From Pseudomonas sp. St316 (GTDB taxonomy: Bacteria > Pseudomonadota > Gammaproteobacteria > Pseudomonadales > Pseudomonadaceae): a stretch of 64,000 nt of DNA. This document shows positions 47,590-56,324 of the stretch, in pieces. Within the stretch, counting starts at the first letter, position 1. Each line of letters begins with the position of its first letter. The notes under the pieces are model-generated. The model did no database searches. It was given only the letters and a program-made list of their open reading frames with translations, and had not been told where the DNA came from. Both the position numbers and the translations under genes were made by a program. The stretch covers positions 3,596,001 to 3,660,000 of the forward strand of contig NZ_AP021901.1 in assembly GCF_018325905.1 (NCBI RefSeq). The letters run 5' to 3'.

Positions 47590-48183
47590 TCAGGCAATCA
47601 GACGGGACTCCAGCGTCGAAATCAAAGCGAAAAGATAACGGGGGCGCTGGAAGTAAGCTTGGACCTGGGCACTGTAATGCTTTCCGCTGATGCACCAGTT
47701 ACAAAAGTGCTCGCAGTTGTTGGACAGGATCCGGTATCGATTCTCACCGAGCCTTGAACGCGCCCGCCTGACGACTTCATCGTTGGTGTATTCATACGGT
47801 TCCTGTGCGATCCAGACGGGTTTGCCGTGGGCGAAATGCTCAAGGTCGATCACTTCGATGGGACCGGACATCAGCGCGCCGCTGAACCCGGAGTAGTGAG
47901 CGACTTTCTCGCCGCCCAGGTAGATCCCGTGATGCAAGTAGAATCCGCGAGGGCTGATCAGGTGCGCGCCTATCGGCAACGTGTCCCCGGGCTGTTCGAC
48001 ATGCACCCACTTCAAGGCAATATCAGTCAGGCCATGGCTGCGGCCCGCTGCGCACACCTGCCCGTCCAGCATCGGCATACCCAGGCGATAGAACGCACTC
48101 GTCGTGACAAGCGCGATTAAAATCAGCGCTATCGAACGAAGCGAAGACAGTCCATCCATTGCCCGGTGGGTTAAATCGATCAT
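47590..48183 (-). CDS. Membrane-anchored LRAT/H-REV107-like protein (NlpC/P60 superfamily)
   Basis: A protein of 197 residues. An N-terminal hydrophobic segment (SLRSIALILIALVTTSAFYR, about 13-33) anchors it. The rest is an LRAT-type domain: GAHLISPRGFYLHHGIYLGG supplies the catalytic His near residue 83, and ILSNNCEHFCNWC holds the hallmark NCEHF with the catalytic Cys near 161. LRAT-fold enzymes transfer or hydrolyse acyl groups of phospholipids, but bacterial members are little studied. It lies between the FixJ-type regulator and the giant kinase on the same strand, so it may be a target or partner of that signalling system. Confidence 0.75.
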   Translation of the reverse strand: MIDLTHRAMDGLSSLRSIALILIALVTTSAFYRLGMPMLDGQVCAAGRSHGLTDIALKWVHVEQPGDTLPIGAHLISPRGFYLHHGIYLGGEKVAHYSGFSGALMSGPIEVIDLEHFAHGKPVWIAQEPYEYTNDEVVRRARSRLGENRYRILSNNCEHFCNWCISGKHYSAQVQAYFQRPRYLFALISTLESRLIA

Positions 48184-48317
48184 GGCTCACACTCCGCAAC
48201 CCTTGAAGCCAATCTATCGCCAGGGTCGCGGCGTTGCATTTGTACATGGGAGTGGAGCCGGTGATCTATTGATATGCAGCCTTTAAACCTAAGTATGAAT
48301 CGAACGCTGTCGAGCCC

Positions 48318-51300
48318 TCATGAATGCGTTTGCCCTACGACGGGCAAGGTGAACTGAACGCTGGCGCCATGGGGTTCATTGGCGCAGGCCCTCAAGCAGC
48401 CGCCGTGGGACTCGATGATCGAACGACAGATCGATAACCCCAGGCCCAGCCCGGTGGGCTTGGTGGTGTAGAACGAGGTGAACACCTGATCGAAGTTTTC
48501 CGAGGCGAACCCCGGCCCAGAATCGCTCACACTCACCTGCACCCAACCCGCCTGCGCCAACGTTGCGCAGACACGCAACTGCCGCTCGCCTTCGTTGACG
48601 CTGCTCATCGCCTCGAGCGCATTCATGATCAAGTTGAGCAGCACCTGTTGCAGTTCGACACGGTCGCCCTCGATGAGCGGCAAACCGTCAGCCAGTTGCG
48701 TCTGGATCGAGACACCACTCTTGATGATCTGGCCACGGGTGAACTCGATCATTTCACCGATGGCAACGTTGATGTCCACCGGGCCTTTTTGCGGTGGCGC
48801 CTTGCGAATATGCCCGCGGATCCGGCCCAGCACGTCCGCCGCCCGATTGGCGTCGAAGATGAGGCGCCCCAGGGTCTGGCGGACTTCGTCAATCTCGGGT
48901 GGCTGGGTATTCAACCAACGCAGTGCGGCATCGGCATTGAGGATGGTGGCGGCAATCGGCTGGTTGACTTCATGGGCGATCGAGGCCACCAACTGCCCCA
49001 TGGTTGCGACGCGGTTGGCGTGGGCCAGCTCGGTTTGCACCTCGCGATAACGTCGCTCGCTCTCGCGGATTTTTTCTTCCGCCTGCCGGCGCTCGGTCAA
49101 GTCCAGCACAAAGGCCACCCCTTCCCTGCTGTTGGCCTCGAACAGCGCCAAACCGACGATGACCGGCAGGTGGCTGCCGTCCTTGCGCAAATATTCCTTT
49201 TCGTAAGGCCGAGCGTGCCCGGTGAGTAGCGCCTGGGCCAAGGAACGCTCGCTCAGCTCCCGGAACTGCGGCACGGTCAGGTCCCGCCAGCCCAGGCGGC
49301 CCAAGGCCAGATCCTCGCGCTCGTAGCCCACCATGCGCAGAAAGGCATCGTTGGCTTCGATGATGTCACCCTCGGCATTCCAAAACAGAATCCCGATGAC
49401 ATTGGCGTCTACCAGGCGTCGGATCCTGGCTTCGCGCTGGGCGACCTCGCGGTACAGCCGGGCATTCTCCAACGAGATGGCCGCACGGGAAGCCAACAGT
49501 TTCAACACGGCGATCCGGGTCGGGCTGAACACGTGGGCGGCCAGGTTGTTTTCGAGGTAGAGCGCGCCGACAAGCCTGGCCTGGTTCAGCAACGGCACAC
49601 AGAGGATCGAGCGGGCGCGCTGTTGGCGGATATACGGGTCTGCGGCAAACGGCGCTGCGATCAGGGCATCGGCAAGAAAAACGCTCTCCCCGGTGCGCAG
49701 TACGTGATAGAGAATGGACTCCGGCAACAGCGCCGCGCTCACCGGGGCATTGTGAATCTGCGTGGCGGGGTTGCCGGTGGTCACCTGCGCCGCGACACGG
49801 TGCTCGCCGTCGTTCGACAGGATCAATAACCCGCGTTCAGCACCGGCCTGCTCGATCGCCGTACACATGACCATGTCGATCAGTTTATCCAGCACGATTT
49901 CACCCGACACTGCCTCGGAGACCTTGAGCACGGTAGCAATATCCAGGTGCTCGACCGGTGTCGTCATCGTCGTCGTTGGACCGGGCACAGCCGCCTCGGT
50001 CCTCAGCGACGGGTACGTATTCTCCAGCTGTTGCACCTTGCCGTCGGCGCCCCAGCGCTGGTAGGCGTAACGGGCATCCTGGAGATAGACGCGGGAGATT
50101 TTGCCCAAGCCTCGCGCGGCGTAGAAGCGCGCCGCGAGCTCATTGGCCAACGCCTCGATATGGACGAAACCGCTGTCCTGCGACGCTTGGATGGCGTGTT
50201 CATAGAGCAACTCGGCGTCGATGATCCGCCCTTCGACACGGGCAATCTCGGCACCGACCAAGGCGGCGCGGCTGGCGAAGTTCTCCGGACACTGTTGCGC
50301 CCACGTCTGGAGCTGACGGTGATCGACCGTCATCGCAACCCGATAACGCTCACGCTCCTCCACCGAGGCTCCGTCGCAGCAGGCGGCCCGCGCCAGAGCG
50401 CTATAGAAATGGTATTCGGCTTCCTCGAAGAACGACTGGCAAACCCAGAGCAGATGCTGCGCCTTGACGGCCGCCACCAGCGCTGCTTCAGGATCGTCGG
50501 CCAGGTAGCGGGCCTGTAGTTTCCGGACCCAGTACAAACATTCAGCCAGCACCAGGTCCGGATTGCCGGACAGGTGGTTTTCGATGGCCGGCTCATTTAA
50601 TTGGCCGTCGTCCAGGCAACCGAAGGTCAGTGTCACGCCCCGAAGCATCCGGATCAGCGCCAACTGCACAATGATAAAATCCGTGACCAACCCGAAGTGC
50701 ACCTGCCTGGCATACGCCAGGCCCCGCTCGGCTTCGCCTTGTACATCGATCAACGGCTCTCCCGCGAAAAGCAGGTCGGCGGTGAGGTTGTTGCCGGCAT
50801 AGGCCCCATACGGCAGGTCGCCGATCCGGTTCGCTGCGGCAAACGAACGGCGCAACAGGTCCCGGCATTGGCCCACGGGCTTCATCCAGCGCACGGCAAA
50901 GCATGAAAAGCACAGATAGGTGCTCGCCTCGAATCGCCGCAGGCCCCGTTTTTCAATGAGCTCGCAACCGAGCTGGCCGAATCGAAACCCCATCTGGTAG
51001 TCACCGAACCGCCGGCCCGCAACCCGGAACAGATTCGCATACAGCACGCAGGACGCATCGCAGTTGCCCTGCTCCAGGCTCAGGGTGACCGCCTTGCAGA
51101 TCAACAGGTCCGCCAGGTTTGCTTCGCTCTGCAAGGCCGGGGCAAAGAGCTTGCCCAGCGCGTTGAGCGTCGCCAGGGACGTCGCGTCCTCCATCAACGG
51201 CAGATCGATGAGGTCTTCGATTGCCCGCTCTCCCAGCAGTTCGCCGATGCGCTCGTATTCGTGACGCACATCGTCGTCGCTCGGATGGGCCGACCATTCG

Positions 51301-53810
51301 ATCCCCACATGATGCAAATAGTCGAGACAGACAGCCACCGCACCATCACTGCGATCCAGGAGCAGGTAGGCATCCATCAGCAGGCACGCGACGTTGGCCC
51401 GTTCGATCACCGTCACGGCGCGATCAGCCAAGGCCTTCAGGCGTTCGTCTGCGGCGTCGAGTTGTCCGGTGAGGAACTCGCATTCAGCGCGGTTCAATTC
51501 CAGCGCGAAAATCAATTCATGCCGACGCGTCCAGCACTCTTCGTCCAGCAACTGCGTACCGCTGGCCAGGTAATTGAGTGCCGAAGCATAGGCCGTCGAG
51601 GCCTTGGCCCGCTGGCCAGCCATCAGGTTGTACTCAGCCAGTTGCTCGCGCTCAGCCTGATCATCGAGCAATGCGGCGCCGCGATTGAGCTGGCCGGCGA
51701 TTTCAAAAATCGCCTCTTCAAGCGCTTGCGCACCCGTTTGCGCCGCGAGCAGCCGTCCGATGCGCAGGTGGGTCTCGGCACGCGCAGCCAGGGGAATCAG
51801 CGAGTAGGCCGCCTCATGAATGCGATCGTGAACGAAGCCATAGGCATCGTCCAGCCGATCGATCAGCTCTTGGCGGATTGCCGCCCACATGACCGTCCGG
51901 ACCTGGGGCGCGGGTATGTCCAGGACGGTGGAGAGCGCCTTGAGCCCGGCCACGTTGCCCAGGCAAGCCATTTGTTGCAGTGCCTGCTGCGTGTCGGCCG
52001 GCAAGCGGACCAGCTTGCCCACCATCAGGTCAACGACGTTATCGGTGTAGCCCTTGGCATGAATGCGCGCCGGATCCCACCACCATTGCCGCGCCTCGTG
52101 GTCGAAGGTCAGCAACCGCTCCTCAGCGAGGGCCTGCAGGAACTGAATCACGAAAAACGGATTGCCCGCGGTCTTGTCCAGCACCAGTTGCGCCAGCGGC
52201 TCGATGCGATCGTGGACATCATGCAGGGCTTCGGCGATCAACTGCTCGATGTGCACCTTGGCGAGGGGCGCCAGGGTGATCTCCCTGATCCTGCCTCCCG
52301 CGTTCCGAATGGCCTTGAGCTTGCCCGTCAACGGGTGCGTGGCATCCACCTCGTTGCTGCGGTAGGCGCCCACCAGCATCAGGTGCCGCACATCGGAGCT
52401 GGTCAGCAGGTGCTCCAGCAGGTCGAGCGTTGCCGCGTCCAGCCACTGCAGGTCATCGAGAAACAGGGCCAGCGGATGGTCCGCGCGGGCGAACACACCG
52501 ATGAAGCGACTGAACACCAGCAGGAAGCGACGTTGCTCCTGTTGCGGGTCAAGCGCCAGGACCGGTGGCGGCTCGCCGATGATGAGCTTGAGTTCGGGAA
52601 TGAGATCCGTCATGAGCCGTGCATTGGCGTCCAGCGCCTGCAGCAATGCATCGCGCCAACTCGTCAGTTCCGTGTCGCTCTTGCCCAGCAGTGTGCGCAC
52701 CAGGCTCTGGAACGCCTGCACCAGGGTCGAATAAGGAACGTCGCGCCGGTACTGGTCGAACTTGCCGCTGGCGAAAAGTCCCCTCGGCGGAACCAGGGCC
52801 TTGTGCAATTCATTGACCACCGAGGACTTGCCGATACCGGAGTAGCCCGTCACCAGGACCAACTCCGGCGCGCTGGTTTCGACCACCCGAGCGAACGCCG
52901 TGACCAGCATCTCGACCTCGTGCTCACGACCGTAGAGCTTCTCGGGAATCAACAGCCGGTCGGAGGTGCCCTGTTCACCCAGCACAAAGGCATCGATGTG
53001 CCCCGATTGCGTCCAGTCTGCCAGGCATCGGCGCAGGTCATGTTCAACGCTCGCCGCCGTTTGGTATCGGTCCTCAGCGGTCTTGGCGAGCAGCTTCATG
53101 ACAATCCGGGACAGCATCTGGGGAATGGTCTCGACCCGCACACTGGGCGGCGAAGGTTGTTTTGCGATATGGCAGTGGACCCACTCTATCGGGTCGGTTG
53201 CCGTGAACGGCAGGGAGCCGGTCAACATCTGGTACAGGGTGATGCCGAAGGAATAGAGGTCACTGCGCGAGTCGATCGAGCGATTCATCCTGCCGGTCTG
53301 CTCGGGTGCCATATAGGCGAGCGTCCCCGCAAGGGTCTCGGGCGCCTGTCGCTCCCGCGGCAGGCGTGAGGCAAGGCCGAACCCAGTGAGCCGGGCTTGT
53401 CCATCAGCGCAGTTGACCAGGATGTGGCTGGGCTTGATGTCCTTGTGGACGATGCTGCGCTGGTGCAGCTTGCCCAGCGCCACGGCAATGCTCACCGCAA
53501 GGCGCAAGAACATCGCCGCTTCCATCGGCGCGATCAGCAGTTGCACGAGCGGCACGCCGCCAGGATCCTCGAGCACCAAGTGCACCTGGGCTCCTTCGCG
53601 CACCATCTCGAGCGGTAGCACCGACCACGCGCCATCGAGCTCGTCCTTCAGGCCGAACTCATGGGCGAGCCGGTCAAGGCAGCCGGGACGAGGCTGTCCA
53701 GTGGAAGGCCGAGCCACCAGGACCGTGTCAGCGCCGTGCAAACCCGAGCGCGGTTCCCGACAGAAGATACGCTCGCCATCGTCCCATAATATTTGCATGC
53801 TGTTATCCAT
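48318..53810 (-). CDS. Giant multidomain sensor: Ser/Thr kinase-like, AAA ATPase, GAF, PAS, histidine kinase
   Basis: A protein of 1830 residues. Domains in order: eukaryotic-type kinase (about 1-270; HKDIKPSHILVN, APEQTGRMN), AAA/PknK-type ATPase (about 290-560; VTGYSGIGKSS and LFLDDLQWLDAATLDLLEHL), a long helical TPR-like region (600-1270), GAF (1290-1440), PAS (about 1450-1570), HisKA (SIAHEVNQPIAATIL, about 1610) and HATPase (GLGLGLSICRSIIESHGG near the end). The kinase DFG motif is replaced by GFG (LTGFGLAS), so phosphotransfer by that domain is doubtful. No receiver is present; the output probably goes to the FixJ regulator at 46859 or the receiver-only protein at 54157. The architecture matches trifunctional kinases of Proteobacteria. 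Inputs are unknown. Confidence 0.87.
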   Translation of the reverse strand: MDNSMQILWDDGERIFCREPRSGLHGADTVLVARPSTGQPRPGCLDRLAHEFGLKDELDGAWSVLPLEMVREGAQVHLVLEDPGGVPLVQLLIAPMEAAMFLRLAVSIAVALGKLHQRSIVHKDIKPSHILVNCADGQARLTGFGLASRLPRERQAPETLAGTLAYMAPEQTGRMNRSIDSRSDLYSFGITLYQMLTGSLPFTATDPIEWVHCHIAKQPSPPSVRVETIPQMLSRIVMKLLAKTAEDRYQTAASVEHDLRRCLADWTQSGHIDAFVLGEQGTSDRLLIPEKLYGREHEVEMLVTAFARVVETSAPELVLVTGYSGIGKSSVVNELHKALVPPRGLFASGKFDQYRRDVPYSTLVQAFQSLVRTLLGKSDTELTSWRDALLQALDANARLMTDLIPELKLIIGEPPPVLALDPQQEQRRFLLVFSRFIGVFARADHPLALFLDDLQWLDAATLDLLEHLLTSSDVRHLMLVGAYRSNEVDATHPLTGKLKAIRNAGGRIREITLAPLAKVHIEQLIAEALHDVHDRIEPLAQLVLDKTAGNPFFVIQFLQALAEERLLTFDHEARQWWWDPARIHAKGYTDNVVDLMVGKLVRLPADTQQALQQMACLGNVAGLKALSTVLDIPAPQVRTVMWAAIRQELIDRLDDAYGFVHDRIHEAAYSLIPLAARAETHLRIGRLLAAQTGAQALEEAIFEIAGQLNRGAALLDDQAEREQLAEYNLMAGQRAKASTAYASALNYLASGTQLLDEECWTRRHELIFALELNRAECEFLTGQLDAADERLKALADRAVTVIERANVACLLMDAYLLLDRSDGAVAVCLDYLHHVGIEWSAHPSDDDVRHEYERIGELLGERAIEDLIDLPLMEDATSLATLNALGKLFAPALQSEANLADLLICKAVTLSLEQGNCDASCVLYANLFRVAGRRFGDYQMGFRFGQLGCELIEKRGLRRFEASTYLCFSCFAVRWMKPVGQCRDLLRRSFAAANRIGDLPYGAYAGNNLTADLLFAGEPLIDVQGEAERGLAYARQVHFGLVTDFIIVQLALIRMLRGVTLTFGCLDDGQLNEPAIENHLSGNPDLVLAECLYWVRKLQARYLADDPEAALVAAVKAQHLLWVCQSFFEEAEYHFYSALARAACCDGASVEERERYRVAMTVDHRQLQTWAQQCPENFASRAALVGAEIARVEGRIIDAELLYEHAIQASQDSGFVHIEALANELAARFYAARGLGKISRVYLQDARYAYQRWGADGKVQQLENTYPSLRTEAAVPGPTTTMTTPVEHLDIATVLKVSEAVSGEIVLDKLIDMVMCTAIEQAGAERGLLILSNDGEHRVAAQVTTGNPATQIHNAPVSAALLPESILYHVLRTGESVFLADALIAAPFAADPYIRQQRARSILCVPLLNQARLVGALYLENNLAAHVFSPTRIAVLKLLASRAAISLENARLYREVAQREARIRRLVDANVIGILFWNAEGDIIEANDAFLRMVGYEREDLALGRLGWRDLTVPQFRELSERSLAQALLTGHARPYEKEYLRKDGSHLPVIVGLALFEANSREGVAFVLDLTERRQAEEKIRESERRYREVQTELAHANRVATMGQLVASIAHEVNQPIAATILNADAALRWLNTQPPEIDEVRQTLGRLIFDANRAADVLGRIRGHIRKAPPQKGPVDINVAIGEMIEFTRGQIIKSGVSIQTQLADGLPLIEGDRVELQQVLLNLIMNALEAMSSVNEGERQLRVCATLAQAGWVQVSVSDSGPGFASENFDQVFTSFYTTKPTGLGLGLSICRSIIESHGGCLRACANEPHGASVQFTLPVVGQTHS

Positions 53811-54156
53811 CGGCTATCCATCGGCACAGGAACATTATTTTTCTATTGCGCCGCACTTGCCGTCGGCTGTCGTCCAGTGTCATGTCGTATTTGCCGATGT
53901 CGTCGCCCAGAGGCGACATCCGTGGCTGCGCTGGATGCCTGAGGGTCAAGCGTGTGCCGGGATCCAGGACGGGTCGTGTTGCGACCTCTAGATTAGCGCC
54001 TCACGAAAGCCCTTCACAGTTTTTTCCTGACCTGGCACCGTACTTGATACCCGGGGTCAACCCTTTGGTCTTAGGGCGCTATACATAGGTATACTTCTGC
54101 GCCTTGCGGGACCGCGTATCGTGTAGTCACGACAGGCGCTGTTACGAGCGACCCCC
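53811..54156. other. Divergent intergenic region between the giant kinase and the receiver gene
   Basis: About 346 bases with no supported ORF. It should contain both divergent promoters. A near-palindrome (54081-54092) lies 65 bases before the receiver gene and is listed separately. Confidence 0.5.
54081..54092. promoter_or_regulatory. Near-palindrome ATACATAGGTAT upstream of the receiver gene
   Basis: ATACATAGGTATAC at 54081-54094 is closely similar to ATACCTTGGTATAG at 54706-54719 before the efflux operon; both fit ATACMTWGGTATAS in the same orientation. The pair suggests a shared operator for a regulator of this locus, most simply the FixJ-type protein. Confidence 0.4.
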
Positions 54157-54531
54157 ATGACGCAAGCCAGCCAGATAAGCAATGCGACGACTATCGCCGT
54201 GGTTGACGATGACGAATCCGTTCGGACAGCCCTGGATAGCCTGTTGCGCTCCAGTGGTTACAAGGTTCGAACCTATTGCAGTGCCATCGAATTCCTGGAC
54301 GCCAATGCCCCGCCAAGCACGCACTGCCTGATTTCCGATATCCACATGCCGGGCATGAGTGGCGTAGAGCTGCATCAACAGCTCGGTGCCATGGGCTTTC
54401 GTATCCCCACCATCTTCATCACCGCTTACCCGGACCTCGGTGTCCACATACCGAGGCTGGTCGCCTGCCTTCCTAAACCCTGTGATGCCGACAGACTGCT
54501 GGACTGCGTCGAGACGGCCCTGCGCCAGTAG
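54157..54531 (+). CDS. Receiver-only response regulator (FixJ-type receiver, no output domain)
   Basis: A protein of 124 residues consisting only of a receiver: IAVVDDDESVRTALDSLLRS with paired acidic residues, acceptor Asp in CLISDIHMPGMSG, Thr in IFITAYPD and Lys in ACLPKPCD. The normal FixJ length is about 200, so the DNA-binding half is absent; it stops cleanly with TAG and no remnant is seen after it. It is divergent from the giant kinase gene and lies just before the efflux operon. It could be a phosphate sink or shuttle for that kinase. Confidence 0.88.
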   Translation: MTQASQISNATTIAVVDDDESVRTALDSLLRSSGYKVRTYCSAIEFLDANAPPSTHCLISDIHMPGMSGVELHQQLGAMGFRIPTIFITAYPDLGVHIPRLVACLPKPCDADRLLDCVETALRQ

Positions 54532-54559
54532 AGGCTATGTAAGTGCTGTGCAGGAGCTG

Positions 54560-54663
54560 TGTAGGAGCTGTCGAGTGCAACGAGGCTGCGATCTCTCCAA
54601 ACACACCTGAAGCTCAAGCCAAAGATCAACAGACCGCAAACTTCGCCAGCACCTACAGAACGC
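54560..54663. repeat. Second-type inverted repeat (TGTAGGAGC...GCTGCGATCT)
   Basis: Left arm TGTAGGAGCTGTCGAGTGCA followed by GGCTGCGATCTC; right arm with AAAGATC and a degenerate GCAAACTTCGCCAGCACCTACA. This is a different repeat family from the GTGGGAGC REPs and recurs at 58955. The right arm here is poorly conserved. Confidence 0.55.
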
Positions 54664-54705
54664 AAGCCCCCCTCGCCACGGCACTTCAATCCCCCCACTG
54701 CCCCC

Positions 54706-54717
54706 ATACCTTGGTAT
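54706..54717. promoter_or_regulatory. Palindrome ATACC-TT-GGTAT upstream of the efflux operon
   Basis: Perfect five-base arms around TT, 159 bases before the outer membrane factor start. It is the partner of the similar site at 54081. No clear -35/-10 pair was assigned. Confidence 0.45.
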
Positions 54718-54875
54718 AGCTCCCCCACCACTGACGTATGGTTTGGCTGAACCGATGTAGAAGTGCGCCTGGAAACGGCCCCCAATACCATGAATTCACA
54801 GCGAGCCAATCGCTGATTCATTGACCCCAGGCGTGCGCTCGTCGAGCGACGCAGCAACCTTACGGGGAACGGGCT

Positions 54876-56324
54876 ATGTCGGCTTTCTTCGGGTTACCTC
54901 AACGCATTTTGACGCTCATCGGCACGAGCATCCTGGCAGCTTGTACGGTAGGCCCGGACTTTGTGAAACCTGAGAGCGGGCTTGACGCTGTGCAACTGTC
55001 ACCCCGACAAGCGCACGCAAGCGATATCCCGACGTCCGCTGCCGCGGTGCCAGCCCAATGGTGGACACTGTTCAATGACGCCGTGCTCACCGGGCTGCAA
55101 TCGCGTGCACTGGCGGGCAACCTTGATCTGCAGATGGCCGCCGAACGCATCGAGCAAAGTCGCGCCCAGCTGGGGATCGCCGCTGCGCAATTACTGCCCA
55201 GCGTAGGCGCCAATGCCAGCTACACCCGGGAGGCCCTCAGCGAACATGGCAAGTTCGCTGCCCTGGGTGCTCCGACCGGCCCCAACAATTTCTGGCAACT
55301 GGGCTTCGATGCCAGTTGGGAGATCGATCTGTGGGGCCGTGCACAACGGGCCCGCGAAGGCGCTGCCGCGACGCTGCAAGCCACGGTTTATGATCGCGAA
55401 GCCGCACAGGTGGCCCTGGCCGCCGAAGTGGCACGGACCTATCTGCAATTGCGCGGAACCCAAGCGCAACTGGACATCACCCGGCAAAACCTGACGGTCG
55501 CGCAACGCACCCTCGGCCTGGCTGAAAGCCGCGAGCGTAACGGCGTCGGGACACGCTTCGAAACCGCTTCCGCGCGGGCGCAGTTGGCCACGATCAAAGC
55601 CATGGTTCCTGAGCTGGACCAACGTCGCAACGCCCAGATGAACGCGCTGGCCTTGCTGATGGGCGAACAGCCCCGTGCCCTCGATGGGCAACTGGGTAAG
55701 GCACTGCCCTTGCCTGCCCTGCCCTCCGGGGTTCCGGTGGGTGTCCCCTCTGAACTGGCCCACAGGCGCCCCGACATCCTGCGCGCCGAAGCCCAACTGC
55801 ATGCCGCCACGGCTGCCATCGGTGTGGCCAAGGCTGATTTCTATCCGCGCATTGGCCTCAAAGGACAAATCGGCGTGGAAGCCTTCGACAGTGGCGATCT
55901 CGCCAGTTGGGATTCGCGGTTCTTCTCCATCGGCCCCACGGTTTACCTGCCGATCTTCCAGGGCGGACGCTTGATGCAACGCCTGGCCCTGAACGAATCA
56001 CGGCAAAAAACCGCGGCACTCGCTTACCGCCAAACCGTCTTGCGCGCTTGGCATGAAGTGGACAATGCCCTGGATGCCTGGGGGGCCCAACAGCGTCAAC
56101 ACGATGAGCTGCTGGTGTCCTATGAACAGAACCAGCAGGCACTGCATGCCGCCGAGCGAGGTTATCAGCAGGGCGCCGCCGACTATTTGAGTGTATTGAC
56201 GGCCCAGTCCAACCTGCTTGCCAGCCAAACCCGCCTCAATGCCAACGCGACCAACGCCACGCTGACCGTGGTCAATCTCTACAAGTCCCTGGGTGGTGGC
56301 TGGAATCCGGAGGTTGCCCAATGA
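54876..56324 (+). CDS. RND/MFS-type efflux outer membrane lipoprotein (OprM/NodT family)
   Basis: A protein of 482 residues, the outer-membrane channel of a tripartite pump. The lipobox is SILAAC (Cys about 22) followed by TVGPDFVKPE, the classic start of this family. Two outer-membrane-factor repeats follow (ALAGNLDLQMAAERIEQSRA...FEIDLWGRAQ-like WEIDLWGRAQRAREG; and HRRPDILRAEAQLHAATAAI). The C-terminus has YLSVLTAQSNLLASQTRL. GGGGAA lies eight bases upstream of ATG 54876. Its last bases overlap the MFS gene (ATGA), so the operon is OMF, MFS, adaptor. Confidence 0.92.
   Translation: MSAFFGLPQRILTLIGTSILAACTVGPDFVKPESGLDAVQLSPRQAHASDIPTSAAAVPAQWWTLFNDAVLTGLQSRALAGNLDLQMAAERIEQSRAQLGIAAAQLLPSVGANASYTREALSEHGKFAALGAPTGPNNFWQLGFDASWEIDLWGRAQRAREGAAATLQATVYDREAAQVALAAEVARTYLQLRGTQAQLDITRQNLTVAQRTLGLAESRERNGVGTRFETASARAQLATIKAMVPELDQRRNAQMNALALLMGEQPRALDGQLGKALPLPALPSGVPVGVPSELAHRRPDILRAEAQLHAATAAIGVAKADFYPRIGLKGQIGVEAFDSGDLASWDSRFFSIGPTVYLPIFQGGRLMQRLALNESRQKTAALAYRQTVLRAWHEVDNALDAWGAQQRQHDELLVSYEQNQQALHAAERGYQQGAADYLSVLTAQSNLLASQTRLNANATNATLTVVNLYKSLGGGWNPEVAQ

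Noticed and set aside
51261..53369. Open frame of 702 codons opposite the giant kinase
   Set aside because: Antisense shadow of a kinase gene with recognised domains; no start signal or homology.
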